This document shows, one piece after another, positions 47,401 to 55,267 of a DNA stretch of 64,000 nt. The notes beneath the pieces were generated by a model. The model was not told the origin of the DNA and made no database searches. It saw only the letters and a program-made list of their open reading frames with translations. How positions within the stretch are numbered: the stretch's first letter is position 1; each line of letters starts with the position of its first letter. Source of the DNA: Mixophyes australis (Eukaryota > Chordata > Amphibia > Anura > Limnodynastidae); contig JAVHZZ010000003.1 in assembly GCA_036250195.1 (NCBI GenBank), positions 61,708,789-61,772,788 on the forward strand, in the 5' to 3' direction. The position numbers and the translations under genes are program-made.

Positions 47401-47762
47401 TGACACTGAAGCCATGGAAGGCCTAAGACAATCGGACTTGTCGTAACAGGAAGGATTAAAAACGATATTTCTTCATGATGCAGGGCACCAATCTGAAGGG
47501 TTACTGGAGACGTACTCTGGGTGATGAGACCGTTGATGAGACGTGATCCATCGATAGCCGTCACAGTAATGGGTGTTTTTAAGGTAATCACTGGTAGAGA
47601 CCATTGCTTTACTAATGATTTGGAAATGAAATTTCCTGCTGCTCCGGAATCAATCAATGCCTGTGACTCAAAGGTTTTAGTAGCAAAGGAAATTGTAACA
47701 TCAAAAGCGCAGATTTTAGATTTCATAGAAGATGGAGAGGACTCCAGGGACCCTAACTTCAC
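44400..47762 (-). CDS. pol: Chromovirus pol polyprotein (PR-RT-RH-IN-chromodomain)
   Basis: A 1,120-codon open frame. Protease with ALIDSGAAGNF (DSG at about residues 38-40); RT with the catalytic VYLDDILIF (YLDD at about 353-356); RNase H from FFLEVDASNVG (about 500) to KKADALSRAF; integrase with HHCC finger (H-x-H region about 670, CELC about 707), catalytic Asp in SMDFVTD (about 740), Asp in VSDRG and Glu in GQTERV separated by exactly 35 residues; and a C-terminal chromodomain around 1030-1077 (VLDAKI, FLVHWKGFG, SWIKAEDL). No clean AUG start is needed: the frame is -1 to gag and is open from the slippery site at 47789-47795, before the GTG at 47762. The last 22 codons come from the 3' LTR. 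It copies and integrates the element; the chromodomain probably guides it to marked chromatin. Confidence 0.95.
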   Translation of the reverse strand: MKLGSLESSPSSMKSKICAFDVTISFATKTFESQALIDSGAAGNFISKSLVKQWSLPVITLKTPITVTAIDGSRLINGLITQSTSPVTLQIGALHHEEISFLILPVTTSPIVLGLPWLQCHSPQIDWRTPQVTSWGSECHHHCLSQVIPLKVQQSSISSTSSGLPPQYASFTDVFDKAQSERLPPHRSWDCPIDLLPGKTPPRGRVYPLSLPETQATSEYIQENLQRGFIRPSTSPAGAGFFFVKKKDGSLRPCIDFRGLNAITIKNRYPIPLITELFDRIKGARIFTKLDLRGAYNLIRIRSGDEWKTAFNTRDGHYEYLVMPFGLCNAPAVFQGFINEIFRDLLYVCVVVYLDDILIFSQDLPSHHLHVAEVLSRLRKNSLFCKLEKCSFELPQIPFLGYIVSGVGLKMDPDKVSAVLHWPQPTTLRAIQRFLGFANYYRRFIQDFSSIASPIVALTRKGANPKQWSPEALQAFQTLKESFSSAPILRQPDVTLPFFLEVDASNVGLGAILSQRSEQQKFHPCAFYSRGLLPAEKNYTIGDKELLAIKAALEEWRYLLEGARHPVTIFTDHKNLSYLQSAQCLNPRQARWSLFFSRFELIITFKPAAKNKKADALSRAFVTSSDIEEGSNHTILDPKCISLAASSTKTLPFGKTLVPPTLRRKILSWFHASQFSGHAGEHKTFEILSRSYWWPSMRRDVKEFIASCELCSQFKSSRRTPAGLLRPLPIPSKPWTHISMDFVTDLPPSKNHNTIWVVVDRFSKMAHFIPLPGLPSSSILAEHFIKEIFRIHGCPSEIVSDRGVQFVSRFWRALCKTLGIRLALSSSYHPQSNGQTERVNQDLETFISMFSSANQDNWVELLPWAEFAHNNMYHESSSKTPFFVVYGHHPSFPEFPALPPTQVPAVETVCQTFKNIWSQVKTCLKKTSIKYKSFADKKRRAIPPLKIGDRVWLSTKNIRLKVPSMKFAPRFIGPYRIIQVINPVCVKLLLPKNLRISNAFHVSLLKPLIINRFSTPPSAPQPVQVHQEEDFEITEVLDAKISRGGLHFLVHWKGFGPEERSWIKAEDLNAPALLKKFYAKNPDKPGSRRSVPTFKRGGTVTHRTVSASSRTFRNRGRPPS

Positions 47763-47795
47763 CTCTCCAGAACTAGTTAGGGCCTGGCATTTCCC
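47733..47795 (-). promoter_or_regulatory. Putative -1 frameshift signal at the gag-pol junction
   Basis: On the minus strand the heptamer G GGA AAT (47789-47795) sits in the gag frame as X XXY YYZ, a few codons before the gag stop at 47777. Slipping back one base enters the open pol frame. Downstream, CCAGGCCCT (47779-47787) can pair with AGGGTCCCTGG (47744-47754), and TGGAGAGG in the loop (47762-47769) can pair with CCTCTCCA (47733-47740), a possible pseudoknot. PEG10, from the related sushi-ichi lineage, uses a GGGAAAC heptamer. Confidence 0.7.
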
Positions 47796-48709
47796 GACCT
47801 CTTAGGGCAGGAGCTGAGAACATGAGTGGAATCAGCACAATAGATACAAAGTCTATTCTTGACTCTTCGTTTCCTCTCCTCAGAAGATAATTTGGAACGT
47901 CCTATCTCCATGGGAATCACAGTGGGTGACACTGGACGAAATTGAGGGTTAGAACGAAGAGGTGCTTTAGCAGAAGTCGTTTTCTCAGCCTCTCTTTCAC
48001 GAAATCTCATATCAACACGATGGCATAGAGAGATCAAATCCTCAAGTGACGAAGGAAGCTCCTGAGTAGTCAGTGCATCTTTAATTTTATCGGAGAGCCC
48101 CTGCCAGAAGGCGGCAACTAGGGCTTCAGTGTTCCACTGAAGTTCAGAGGCTAAGATCCTAAATTGAATGACGTACTGGCCTACTGTATGAGATCCTTGT
48201 CGCAGACGGAGGATACTGGAAGCAGCGGAGGTCATACGACCTGGTTCATCGAACACACTTCGGAATGTAGAAATGAATTTGGCACTATCTTGTAGTATTG
48301 GATCGTTTCTCTCCCACAGAGGGGAGGCCCAATCCAGGGCTTGTCCTGAAAACAAAGAGATAAGATAGGCCACTCTGGAACGATGGGTAGAAAAATTTTG
48401 AGGTTGGAGCTCAAAATGGACTGAACATTGGTTGAGGAAACCCCTACAAGTTTTGGGGTCTCCATCGTACTTTGACGGAGTAGGCAGGTGAAGCGTGGAA
48501 GCTGTAGACACCTGGGATGGCAATGGGGAAACGGAGGAAAGCACAGGGGCCTTAGTAGTAGCTGTCACAGTCTGTCCAGATGTTCCTTGGGAGGTTAATG
48601 ACTGATAACACTGAAGTAACAGCTGTTGGCGGGCATCCTGTTGCTCCACACGGCTAACCAGATGCTGCAGCATCTCTTTGGCAGTAGGTTCCGTATCTGG
48701 GTCTGTCAT
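47777..48709 (-). CDS. gag: Chromovirus gag (capsid and CCHC knuckle)
   Basis: 310 codons from an ATG that lies just 13 bases inside the 5' LTR boundary. An N-terminal coiled-coil-like stretch (MLQHLVSRVEQQDARQQ) is followed by a Ser/Thr-rich linker, and then a capsid domain with LPTPSKYDGDPKTCRGFL, SLFSGQALDWASPLW and FRSVFDEPG, typical of the sushi-ichi/PEG10-type retrotransposon gag fold. A basic region and a single knuckle CIYCADSTHVLSSC (C-x2-C-x4-H-x4-C, about 288-301) bind RNA. It forms the particle that packages element RNA. The stop follows the slippery heptamer, so pol is expected to be made as a gag-pol fusion. No disabling mutation seen. Confidence 0.94.
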   Translation of the reverse strand: MTDPDTEPTAKEMLQHLVSRVEQQDARQQLLLQCYQSLTSQGTSGQTVTATTKAPVLSSVSPLPSQVSTASTLHLPTPSKYDGDPKTCRGFLNQCSVHFELQPQNFSTHRSRVAYLISLFSGQALDWASPLWERNDPILQDSAKFISTFRSVFDEPGRMTSAASSILRLRQGSHTVGQYVIQFRILASELQWNTEALVAAFWQGLSDKIKDALTTQELPSSLEDLISLCHRVDMRFREREAEKTTSAKAPLRSNPQFRPVSPTVIPMEIGRSKLSSEERKRRVKNRLCIYCADSTHVLSSCPKRSGNARP

Positions 48710-48710
48710 G

Positions 48711-48720
48711 GCCTGATCTT
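48711..48720 (-). promoter_or_regulatory. Putative self-priming primer-binding site
   Basis: Two bases after the 5' LTR the minus strand reads AAGATCAGGC, with no match I recognise to common tRNA 3' ends. It is exactly complementary to GCCTGATCTT in the LTR (minus strand, 50550 to 50541), which lies about 31 nt after the first T of TATATTAA (50581-50574), where transcription is expected to start. This matches the self-primed strategy known for Tf1/sushi-type elements. Confidence 0.6.
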
Positions 48721-48722
48721 AC

Positions 48723-50727
48723 TGTCACGGGCACTAGGAGTCTTTACCCAGGGATCACCAGGTGGTAGGCTTACCAGAGCAATGTAGATGGTAATAGGGT
48801 ACTCTGGTAGCTGGGTGATCACGGAACAGGAAATGGTAACTGATGAGATGCTCAGGAAAGTCTATGACTAGCAGCACTGGTAATATGGAGGTAATAGTAC
48901 ACGAGGAACTGTATGGACAAGGGCACGTGAAGGTAGTCAGTGGTCTGCGATAGCAAGTTGTACCACTGCTATAGTGAGGAGGAATGTCCAACAGAGACAA
49001 GGAGGTGATGAGAGTCAGCGGTCTGCGGATAGCAAGTTGTACCGCTGTCTGAGTGAAGGAATGGAATCCAAGTGGAGGTATCCGGGTAGTCAGTGGTCTG
49101 CGGTAGCAAGTTGTACCACTGCTATGTGAGAGGATACTGGAACAGGTGATACAGGAAACAGGGATCAGTGGTCTGTCATGAGCAAGTTGTACCACTGAAT
49201 ATATATGTGAGGAGGTGCATGGGGAGAGACTGCAACACAGGATATACACAGGCACCTTATACACGATCCACAGTAATATGCACAATATATATATATAAAT
49301 GACTGAGCAGGTCTGCAAATCTAGAAAGTCACTTGAAATAGTCCAGCACAAGATAACACAGTCAATGATGGCAAAAGACTCAGCGGATAGCAGACTCCAG
49401 AGAGAACCAAACACAGTCCAGCAAGATATGCAATACACCAGCACAGTCAATGAGAAGTATGCATACCGTGGTTCAGAAGCAGGCAGTCAGATAGGAGTGC
49501 AGCGATACCTGAGCGGCAGCAGGCCGACTGGATGAGAAGTCCCTGGATGGATGAGGCAGCGGTCTAGTAGGTGCAGCGCACAGGTAAGTAAACCAACAGG
49601 GACACGAATCCACAGGAATCGGTAACACGTGGAACTGGACTCATAGAGGACCCAGGAGAATGGAGATGATCCAGCAGAGGAGTAGTTGTTGAGATACGAA
49701 TCCAATGCTGACAGGAGGGTAGAGACCAGCGGGACACGTGAAGGCGTGGAGAGCGGATCAGCAGGAGATGGACGATAGCGCTGACGGCAGCAGCAGGACT
49801 CTGCGCCCACAGAGGTAACCAGGGGCAACCAACAGGACCCACAGTGATGGAACACGGGATGGCAGAGTAGACCAGGAGCTGTAGATCCAGAAGTGTAGCA
49901 GATGGCAACGTGAGCAGTAGACTGGAAACACAGGAGAGCTGAGATGAGGCGGCAATGCACAGGGGCAGCGGATAGGAATCAGCTAACAGTCACGATGATG
50001 AACACAGGCGAGTTGCAAGCTGGAGACTGTAGTGCACGGAGGCAGCGGATAGGAATCAGCTAACAGTCACGATGATGAACACAGGCGAGTTGCAAGCTGG
50101 AGACTGTAGTGCACGGAGGCAGCGGATAGGAATCAGCTAACAGTCACGATGATGAACACAGGCGGGTTGCAAGCTGGAGACTGTAGTGCACGGAGGCAGC
50201 GGATAGGAATCAGCTCAGGAACTTGATGATGATCAGGTGAGTGGATGTGAAGTGAAGGCTGGAGTGCACGGAGGCAGCAGATAGGAATCAGCAAACAGCC
50301 ACAATGATAACAATAGCGTTGAAGTGTTTTAGAAGACTGTAGTGCACGGAGGCAGCGGATAGGAATCAGCAAACAGTCACGATGATACAGTTGATGGTAG
50401 AAGTGGTATGGGAACCACAGTAGTAGAAGTGGTTTGGAAACCACAGAGATAGAAGTGGTTTGGAAACCACAGGAATCAGCAGCGCTGAATACACGAGGAA
50501 TACAGGAACACCTTCAGAGACTCATGGGGAATGAGACTCCAAGATCAGGCAACGTGGTGTTGACCACAGGTGCTTAATATAGGGAGTGTTGCCTGATCTG
50601 CCAATTGAGTTAAAGGGACATACACTGAAGTATAGGAAAGGGCTGCGCATGCGCAGACCCTCAGGATGGAGGACGGCCACGGTTCCTAAATGTCCGAGAA
50701 GAGGCACTCACGGTCCGGTGAGTGACA
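48723..50727 (-). repeat. Element 1 right LTR (5' LTR in the element's sense), 2,005 bp
   Basis: Near-identical to 42535-44466 but with one extra 77-bp tandem unit (near 50020-50100) and 4 bp less in the (AT)n run. In transcription order: an NRF1-type palindrome TGCGCATGCGCA at 50644-50655, TATATTAA at 50581-50574, and the predicted start at about 50550, flanked by an inverted repeat (AGATCAGGCAAC/GTTGCCTGATCT) that surrounds the TATA box. Confidence 0.93.
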
Positions 50728-51292
50728 AAAATGTTCCGTCACATAGATTTTGCTGCACTGTGTCAAATTGCCACTATTTGGAAACAACTCACCGTGCCTA
50801 CTATGCAGACAATTATTAACAGAGTTTGGCACGCATACAAAATGGAGTTTATAACATGCATATTGCGTAATACTTCTAAATCATTTAATAAAGTCTGGGC
50901 GCTGTGGATATCATTTTTTCAAATTCAAACTCCTTTTGTCCTATGACTTCTCTACAACATTCCACTTGTTACCCCTCCTCAACCCTTTACCTCTTTCCCC
51001 CCACCTCTCCCTTCTCTCTTTCATCCCTTGCTCTGCTTTCTTCTTCTTTTCTTCTATTGGCGGCTTTCCACTCCGCCCCCTATTCTATCCTGCCAACCTT
51101 CTGCTGACTAACTTCACTTTTCTGTTTCTTCTCCCTTCTACCTTTAAAGTAAAATTTGGTCAATACCTTGACTCTTCTCTTCATGATATATACTGAATGT
51201 ATTAGTCCCTGAATATGCATAACTCGACTGTAACATAATCTGTCTCGGACTGATGCTCATTGACCTTTGCAAAAATAAAATCTTTAAAAAAA
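50728..51292 (+). pseudogene. L1/Tx1-like LINE ORF2 end and 3' UTR, 3' piece
   Basis: After one copy of the TSD the LINE frame resumes (FRHIDFAALCQIATIWKQ and TIINRVWHAYKMEF) to a stop near 50943. A pyrimidine-rich 3' UTR and AATAAAATCTTTAAAAAAAAA, a poly(A)-type end near 51292, follow. Together with 42170-42534 it is one LINE tail split by chromovirus element 1. Confidence 0.82.
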
Positions 51293-51299
51293 AATATTA

Positions 51300-51686
51300 T
51301 TGCCCCTAATATAATTATATATTCATATAACAACTTTAATATAATGAACAATAAAAAGTTAATATAAAGTTAATAATTATTTAATTTTGTCCCCATAACT
51401 ATTAAATACAAATATTGATTTCCACAATAATTCATAAGTTAATTATGTTATGAATGACAAGGTAGTTTAAATACCATGCTGTTTGAGCCGTCTTGCCTCT
51501 CACAGCCACCTATTTTATTTTGGCTGTTTTGTGGCGGTTTGTGAAACCGCCGCTTCGTACATTTGGCGGTTTGTATGTTTGTATGGTTAAACATTGGTAC
51601 ATCGATGCTGAACGCAGTTTTTGGGCAGTTCATTAGCAGTTTTGCCTTTAATATATGGGCGGTTTAGAACCTGCCTGTAAAAACAC
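51300..51686. other. No gene; AT-rich, possibly part of a diverged MITE
   Basis: GGCGGTTTGTGAAACCGCCG forms a small hairpin near 51530. Nothing coding. Confidence 0.4.
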
Positions 51687-51689
51687 CTA

Positions 51690-51864
51690 GGGCTAGATTT
51701 ACTAAACTGCGGGTTTGAAGAAGTGGAGATGTTGCCTATAGCAACCAATCAGATTCTAGCTGTCATTTTGTAGAATGCACTAAATAAATGACAGCTAGAA
51801 TCTGATTGGTTGCTATAGGCAACATCTCCACTTCTTCAAACCCACAGTTTAGTAAATCTACCCC
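51690..51864. mobile_element. Palindromic MITE, copy D (175 bp, TSD CTA)
   Basis: Same family as copy A; CTA at 51687-51689 and 51865-51867. Its arms are nearly perfectly complementary (GATGTTGCCTATAGCAACCA and reverse). Confidence 0.86.
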
Positions 51865-51867
51865 CTA

Positions 51868-52589
51868 AAGTCATTTTAGAAAACTGCTGTTTGATGCATT
51901 TACCCCCAAGATTTCCCAGTTAGTATCCTATTCTTCTATTTGAATCAAGAGATAAGAATAATGAACTTATTCTTAGGCATGTCAAATGACCAAGGTATTA
52001 CCTCACACAGGGACTGATTCATTAAGGAACGCAAATGCCAATACGTACCGTATTTTTCATTGAATTGCTCTACGCAGACGCCAAAGAACGTAAGTGCATG
52101 CATTTCAACTTTGAATGCAAAGACACTTATGATTGTTTCGTAAGTGGAACAGGGGAGGAAAGGGGCAGTTGAACATAGCTGCAGTACAGTAAAGGTGTAA
52201 CAGATTATTAAATAGGCTGACTAGGTTGCCCTCTAGGGCACTAGGCTTTGGTGTGGTTTTTCATGACAAATTGACAATTTCAATAGTATAAAAGTAAGTG
52301 GAGATTTCTAAAACACAGCATTAGATTATTGTTAGTGGTGTTTAGATTTCTTTAGTGACAACATTACAGTCCTTTGAAATATTAATGCATGTACTCTGAT
52401 ATAAAATTTACTTGGGGAGTGGTTGAGAGGGAGGCTGTCGCTGGTATCAATATGCCCCATCCCCTGCACCAATTGATCATCAGTGCAGGCCCTTGCTGTG
52501 TGCTCCAGAGGACTGAGGCCCAAGGAAGTCATGAGATCACTGCCTGTCCCCCTAACAGGCCTGCGGTGGTCTCTGAGCATGTCCTTGAG
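51868..52589. other. No gene seen
   Basis: ACTGATTCATTAAGGAACGC near 52014 resembles an inverted counterpart of TTCCTTAATGAATCAGGC near 11819, suggesting a shared old repeat terminus. A 124-codon ORF at 52389-52763 is not recognised. Confidence 0.4.
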
Positions 52590-52960
52590 GCAATGCTTAA
52601 AGTCCTGCCACCTGTGAAACTCACCTCTTCCTCAAAGCCTACCAACCATCTACTTAACCCCCATTTCCTCCCTTTTGCTCATCCTCCCTTCTGTCCTCTT
52701 GCCTCAACTGGCTCCTCTTGTGCCTGGTCTGTTTACCCTCCCTTAGGATGTAAGCTCGTATGAGCAGGGCCCCTCCCCTCCTGTCTCCATACCTGTTCTT
52801 CCACTCCGTCTTTACTGCATATGACTGGCCGGAGTTTTTGAAGTATTGGTACTATTTGTTCATTGTTCTGTATGGTTTCACCCTGTATAGTCTACTGTTA
52901 GTACTGTGTGCGGCGCTGTGGATACCTTGTGGCGCCTAACAAATAAATGATAATAATAAT

Positions 52961-52966
<6 letters not shown>
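52590..52966 (+). mobile_element. L2-like LINE/SINE 3' tail
   Basis: CTCACCTCTTCCTCAAAGCC, then GATGTAAGCTCGTATGAGCA and GGGC, a GGCGCTGTGGATACCTTG block, and AACAAATAAATGATAATAAT leading into a simple repeat: the pattern of an L2-type 3' end. Confidence 0.55.

Positions 52967-53018
<52 letters not shown>
52967..53018. repeat. (AT)n microsatellite, target of the Gmr1-like element
   Basis: Pure AT repeat ending exactly where the LTR begins; AT-rich sequence also follows the right end at 62274. Confidence 0.93.
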
Positions 53019-53021
<3 letters not shown>

Positions 53022-53402
53022 GGCAAGAGCCCGCTACTGCTGAAGCCCACGCGAACAACTTCTTTTTATGCAGCTTTATTGTCAGGATGGTTAAAACGTA
53101 TTTGACACCGTATGACTTTCACAGCAATTATGGAGTCCCTAAACACTAGCTAGACATAGACCAGCTCTCTCAAGACCAGCCAGCTTCCCTAGCGTTGGTC
53201 TCCGTGAACAGATGACACAATCGAGCTTTTATACATGATACTCCTCCCACAGCCTTAGCTTGATGGGCAGGTGCACACCCACCTTCTCTTTATGAGGAAA
53301 CACCCATCACTGGCTCTGTTTGCACTAACAGACACACTCTGTGTGTTTGCTGAGAGGAAGGAGCTTTCAAATCGTGTAAGTTAACCAAACTTTAAACTAT
53401 AC

Positions 53403-55267
53403 TGTCACGGGCACTAGGAGTCTTTACCCAGGAATCACCAGGTGGTAGGCTTACCAGAGCAATGTAGGTGGTAATATGGTACTCTGGTAGCAGGGTGATC
53501 ACGGAACAGGAAATAGCAGATGATGAGATGCTCAGGAAAGTCTATGACTAGCAGCACTGGTAATATGGAGGTAATAATACACAAGGAACTGTATGGACAA
53601 GGACACGTGAAGGTAGTCAGTGGTCTGCGATAGCAAGTTATACCACTGCTATAGTGAGGAGGAATGTCCAACAGAAACGAGGAAGTGATGAGAGTCAGCG
53701 GTCTGCGGATAGCAAGTTGTACCGCTGTCTGAGTGAAGGAATGGAATCCAAGAGGAGGTATCCGGGAAGTCAGTGGTCTGCGGTAGCAAGTTGTACCACT
53801 GCTATGTGAGAGGAATGGAACAGGTGATACAGGAAACAGGGATCAGTGGTCTGCGCTAGCAAGTTGTACCACTGAATATATATGTGAGGAGGTGCACGGG
53901 GAGAGACTGCAACACAGGATAAACACGGCACCTTGAATACGATCCACAGTAATATGCACAATATATATATATATGAATAACTGAACAGCACTGCAAATAT
54001 AGAAAGTCTCTTGAAGTAATCCGGCAAGATAATACAGTCACTGATGGCAATAGACTCAGCGGATAGTAAACTCCAGAGAAGAACCAACACAGTCCAGCAA
54101 GATATGCAATACATCAGCACAGTCAATGAGAAGTATGCATACCGTGGTTCAGAAGCAGGCAGTCAGACAGGAGTGCAGAGATACCTGAGCGGCAGGAGGC
54201 CGGCAGGATGAGAAGTCCCTGGATAGATGAAGCAGGGGTCAGTAGGTGCAGCGCACAAGTAAGTAGACCCACAGGGACACGAATCCACAGGAATCAGTAG
54301 AGCGTGGAACTGGACTCTTAGAGGACCCAGGAGACTGGTGATGGTCTAGCAGAGGGACAAATGATGAGACACGAATCCAATGCTGACAGGCGGGTAGAGA
54401 CCAGCGGAACACAGGAAGGCGTGGAGAGCGGATCAGCAGTAGATGGACGATTAGCGCTGACAGCAGCAGCAGCAGGACTCTGCGGACACACGGAGGTAAG
54501 CAATAGCAACCAGCAGGTGCAAATAGCGATGGAACACGGGAGAGCAGAGTAGACCAGGAACTGTTGATCACGGAGAGTAGCGGATGGCAATAATAGCAGC
54601 AGTCTCGAGGAAACACGGGAGAGATGAGATGAGCTGAAGACTGAAGTGCACAGAGGCAGCGGATAGGAATCAGCTAACAGTCACGATGATGAAACACAGA
54701 CGAGTTGCAGGCTGGAGACTGTAGTGCACGGAGGCAGCGGATAGGAATCAGCTCACAGTCTCGATGATGAACAGGTGAGTGGATGTGGAGAGAAGGCTGT
54801 AGTGCACGGAGGCAGCGGATAGGAATCAGCAAACAGTCACAATGATATATGGTAGAGTTGAAGTGGCTTTGAAGACTGTAGTGCACGGAGGCAGCGGATA
54901 GGAATCAGCTAACAGTCACGATGATACACAGGATGGTAGAAGTGGTATGGGAACCACAGAAGTAGAAGTGGTTTGGAAACCACAGAGATAGAAGTGGTTT
55001 GGAAACCACAGGAATCAGCAGCGCTGAATACACGAGGAAACACAGGAACACCTTCAGAGACTCATGGGGAATGAGACTCCAAGATCAGGCAACGTGGTGT
55101 TGACCCCAGGTGCTTAATATAGGGAGTGTTGCCTGATCTGCCAATTAAGTTAAAGGGACATACACTGAAGGATTGGAAAGGGCTGCGCATGCGCAGACCC
55201 TCAGGATGGAGGACGACCACGGTTCCTAAATGTCCGGGAAGAAGCACTCACAGTCCGGTGAGTGACA
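53403..55267 (-). repeat. Element 2 left LTR
   Basis: Same architecture as the element 1 LTRs: four CAGTGGT-type hairpins (53617-53875), the AGGCAGCGGATAGGAATCAG tandem units, GTGGTTTGGAAACCAC repeats, and TGCGCATGCGCA at 55184-55195. Confidence 0.92.

Larger units (their letters stand above)
42535..50727 (-). mobile_element. Chromovirus element 1, full-length Ty3/gypsy retrotransposon
   Basis: 8,193 bp. LTRs at 42535-44466 and 48723-50727 begin TGTCAC and end GTGACA. A 5-bp TSD, AAAAT, lies at 42530-42534 and 50728-50732. Coding strand is minus: gag, then pol with protease, RT, RNase H, integrase and chromodomain. The polypurine tract AAAAGGGGGGG lies just before the 3' LTR (44470-44480), and a primer-binding site just after the 5' LTR. 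Between the LTRs I noticed only three substitutions and two length differences, indicating recent insertion. Both ORFs are uninterrupted, so this copy could be autonomous. Confidence 0.95.
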
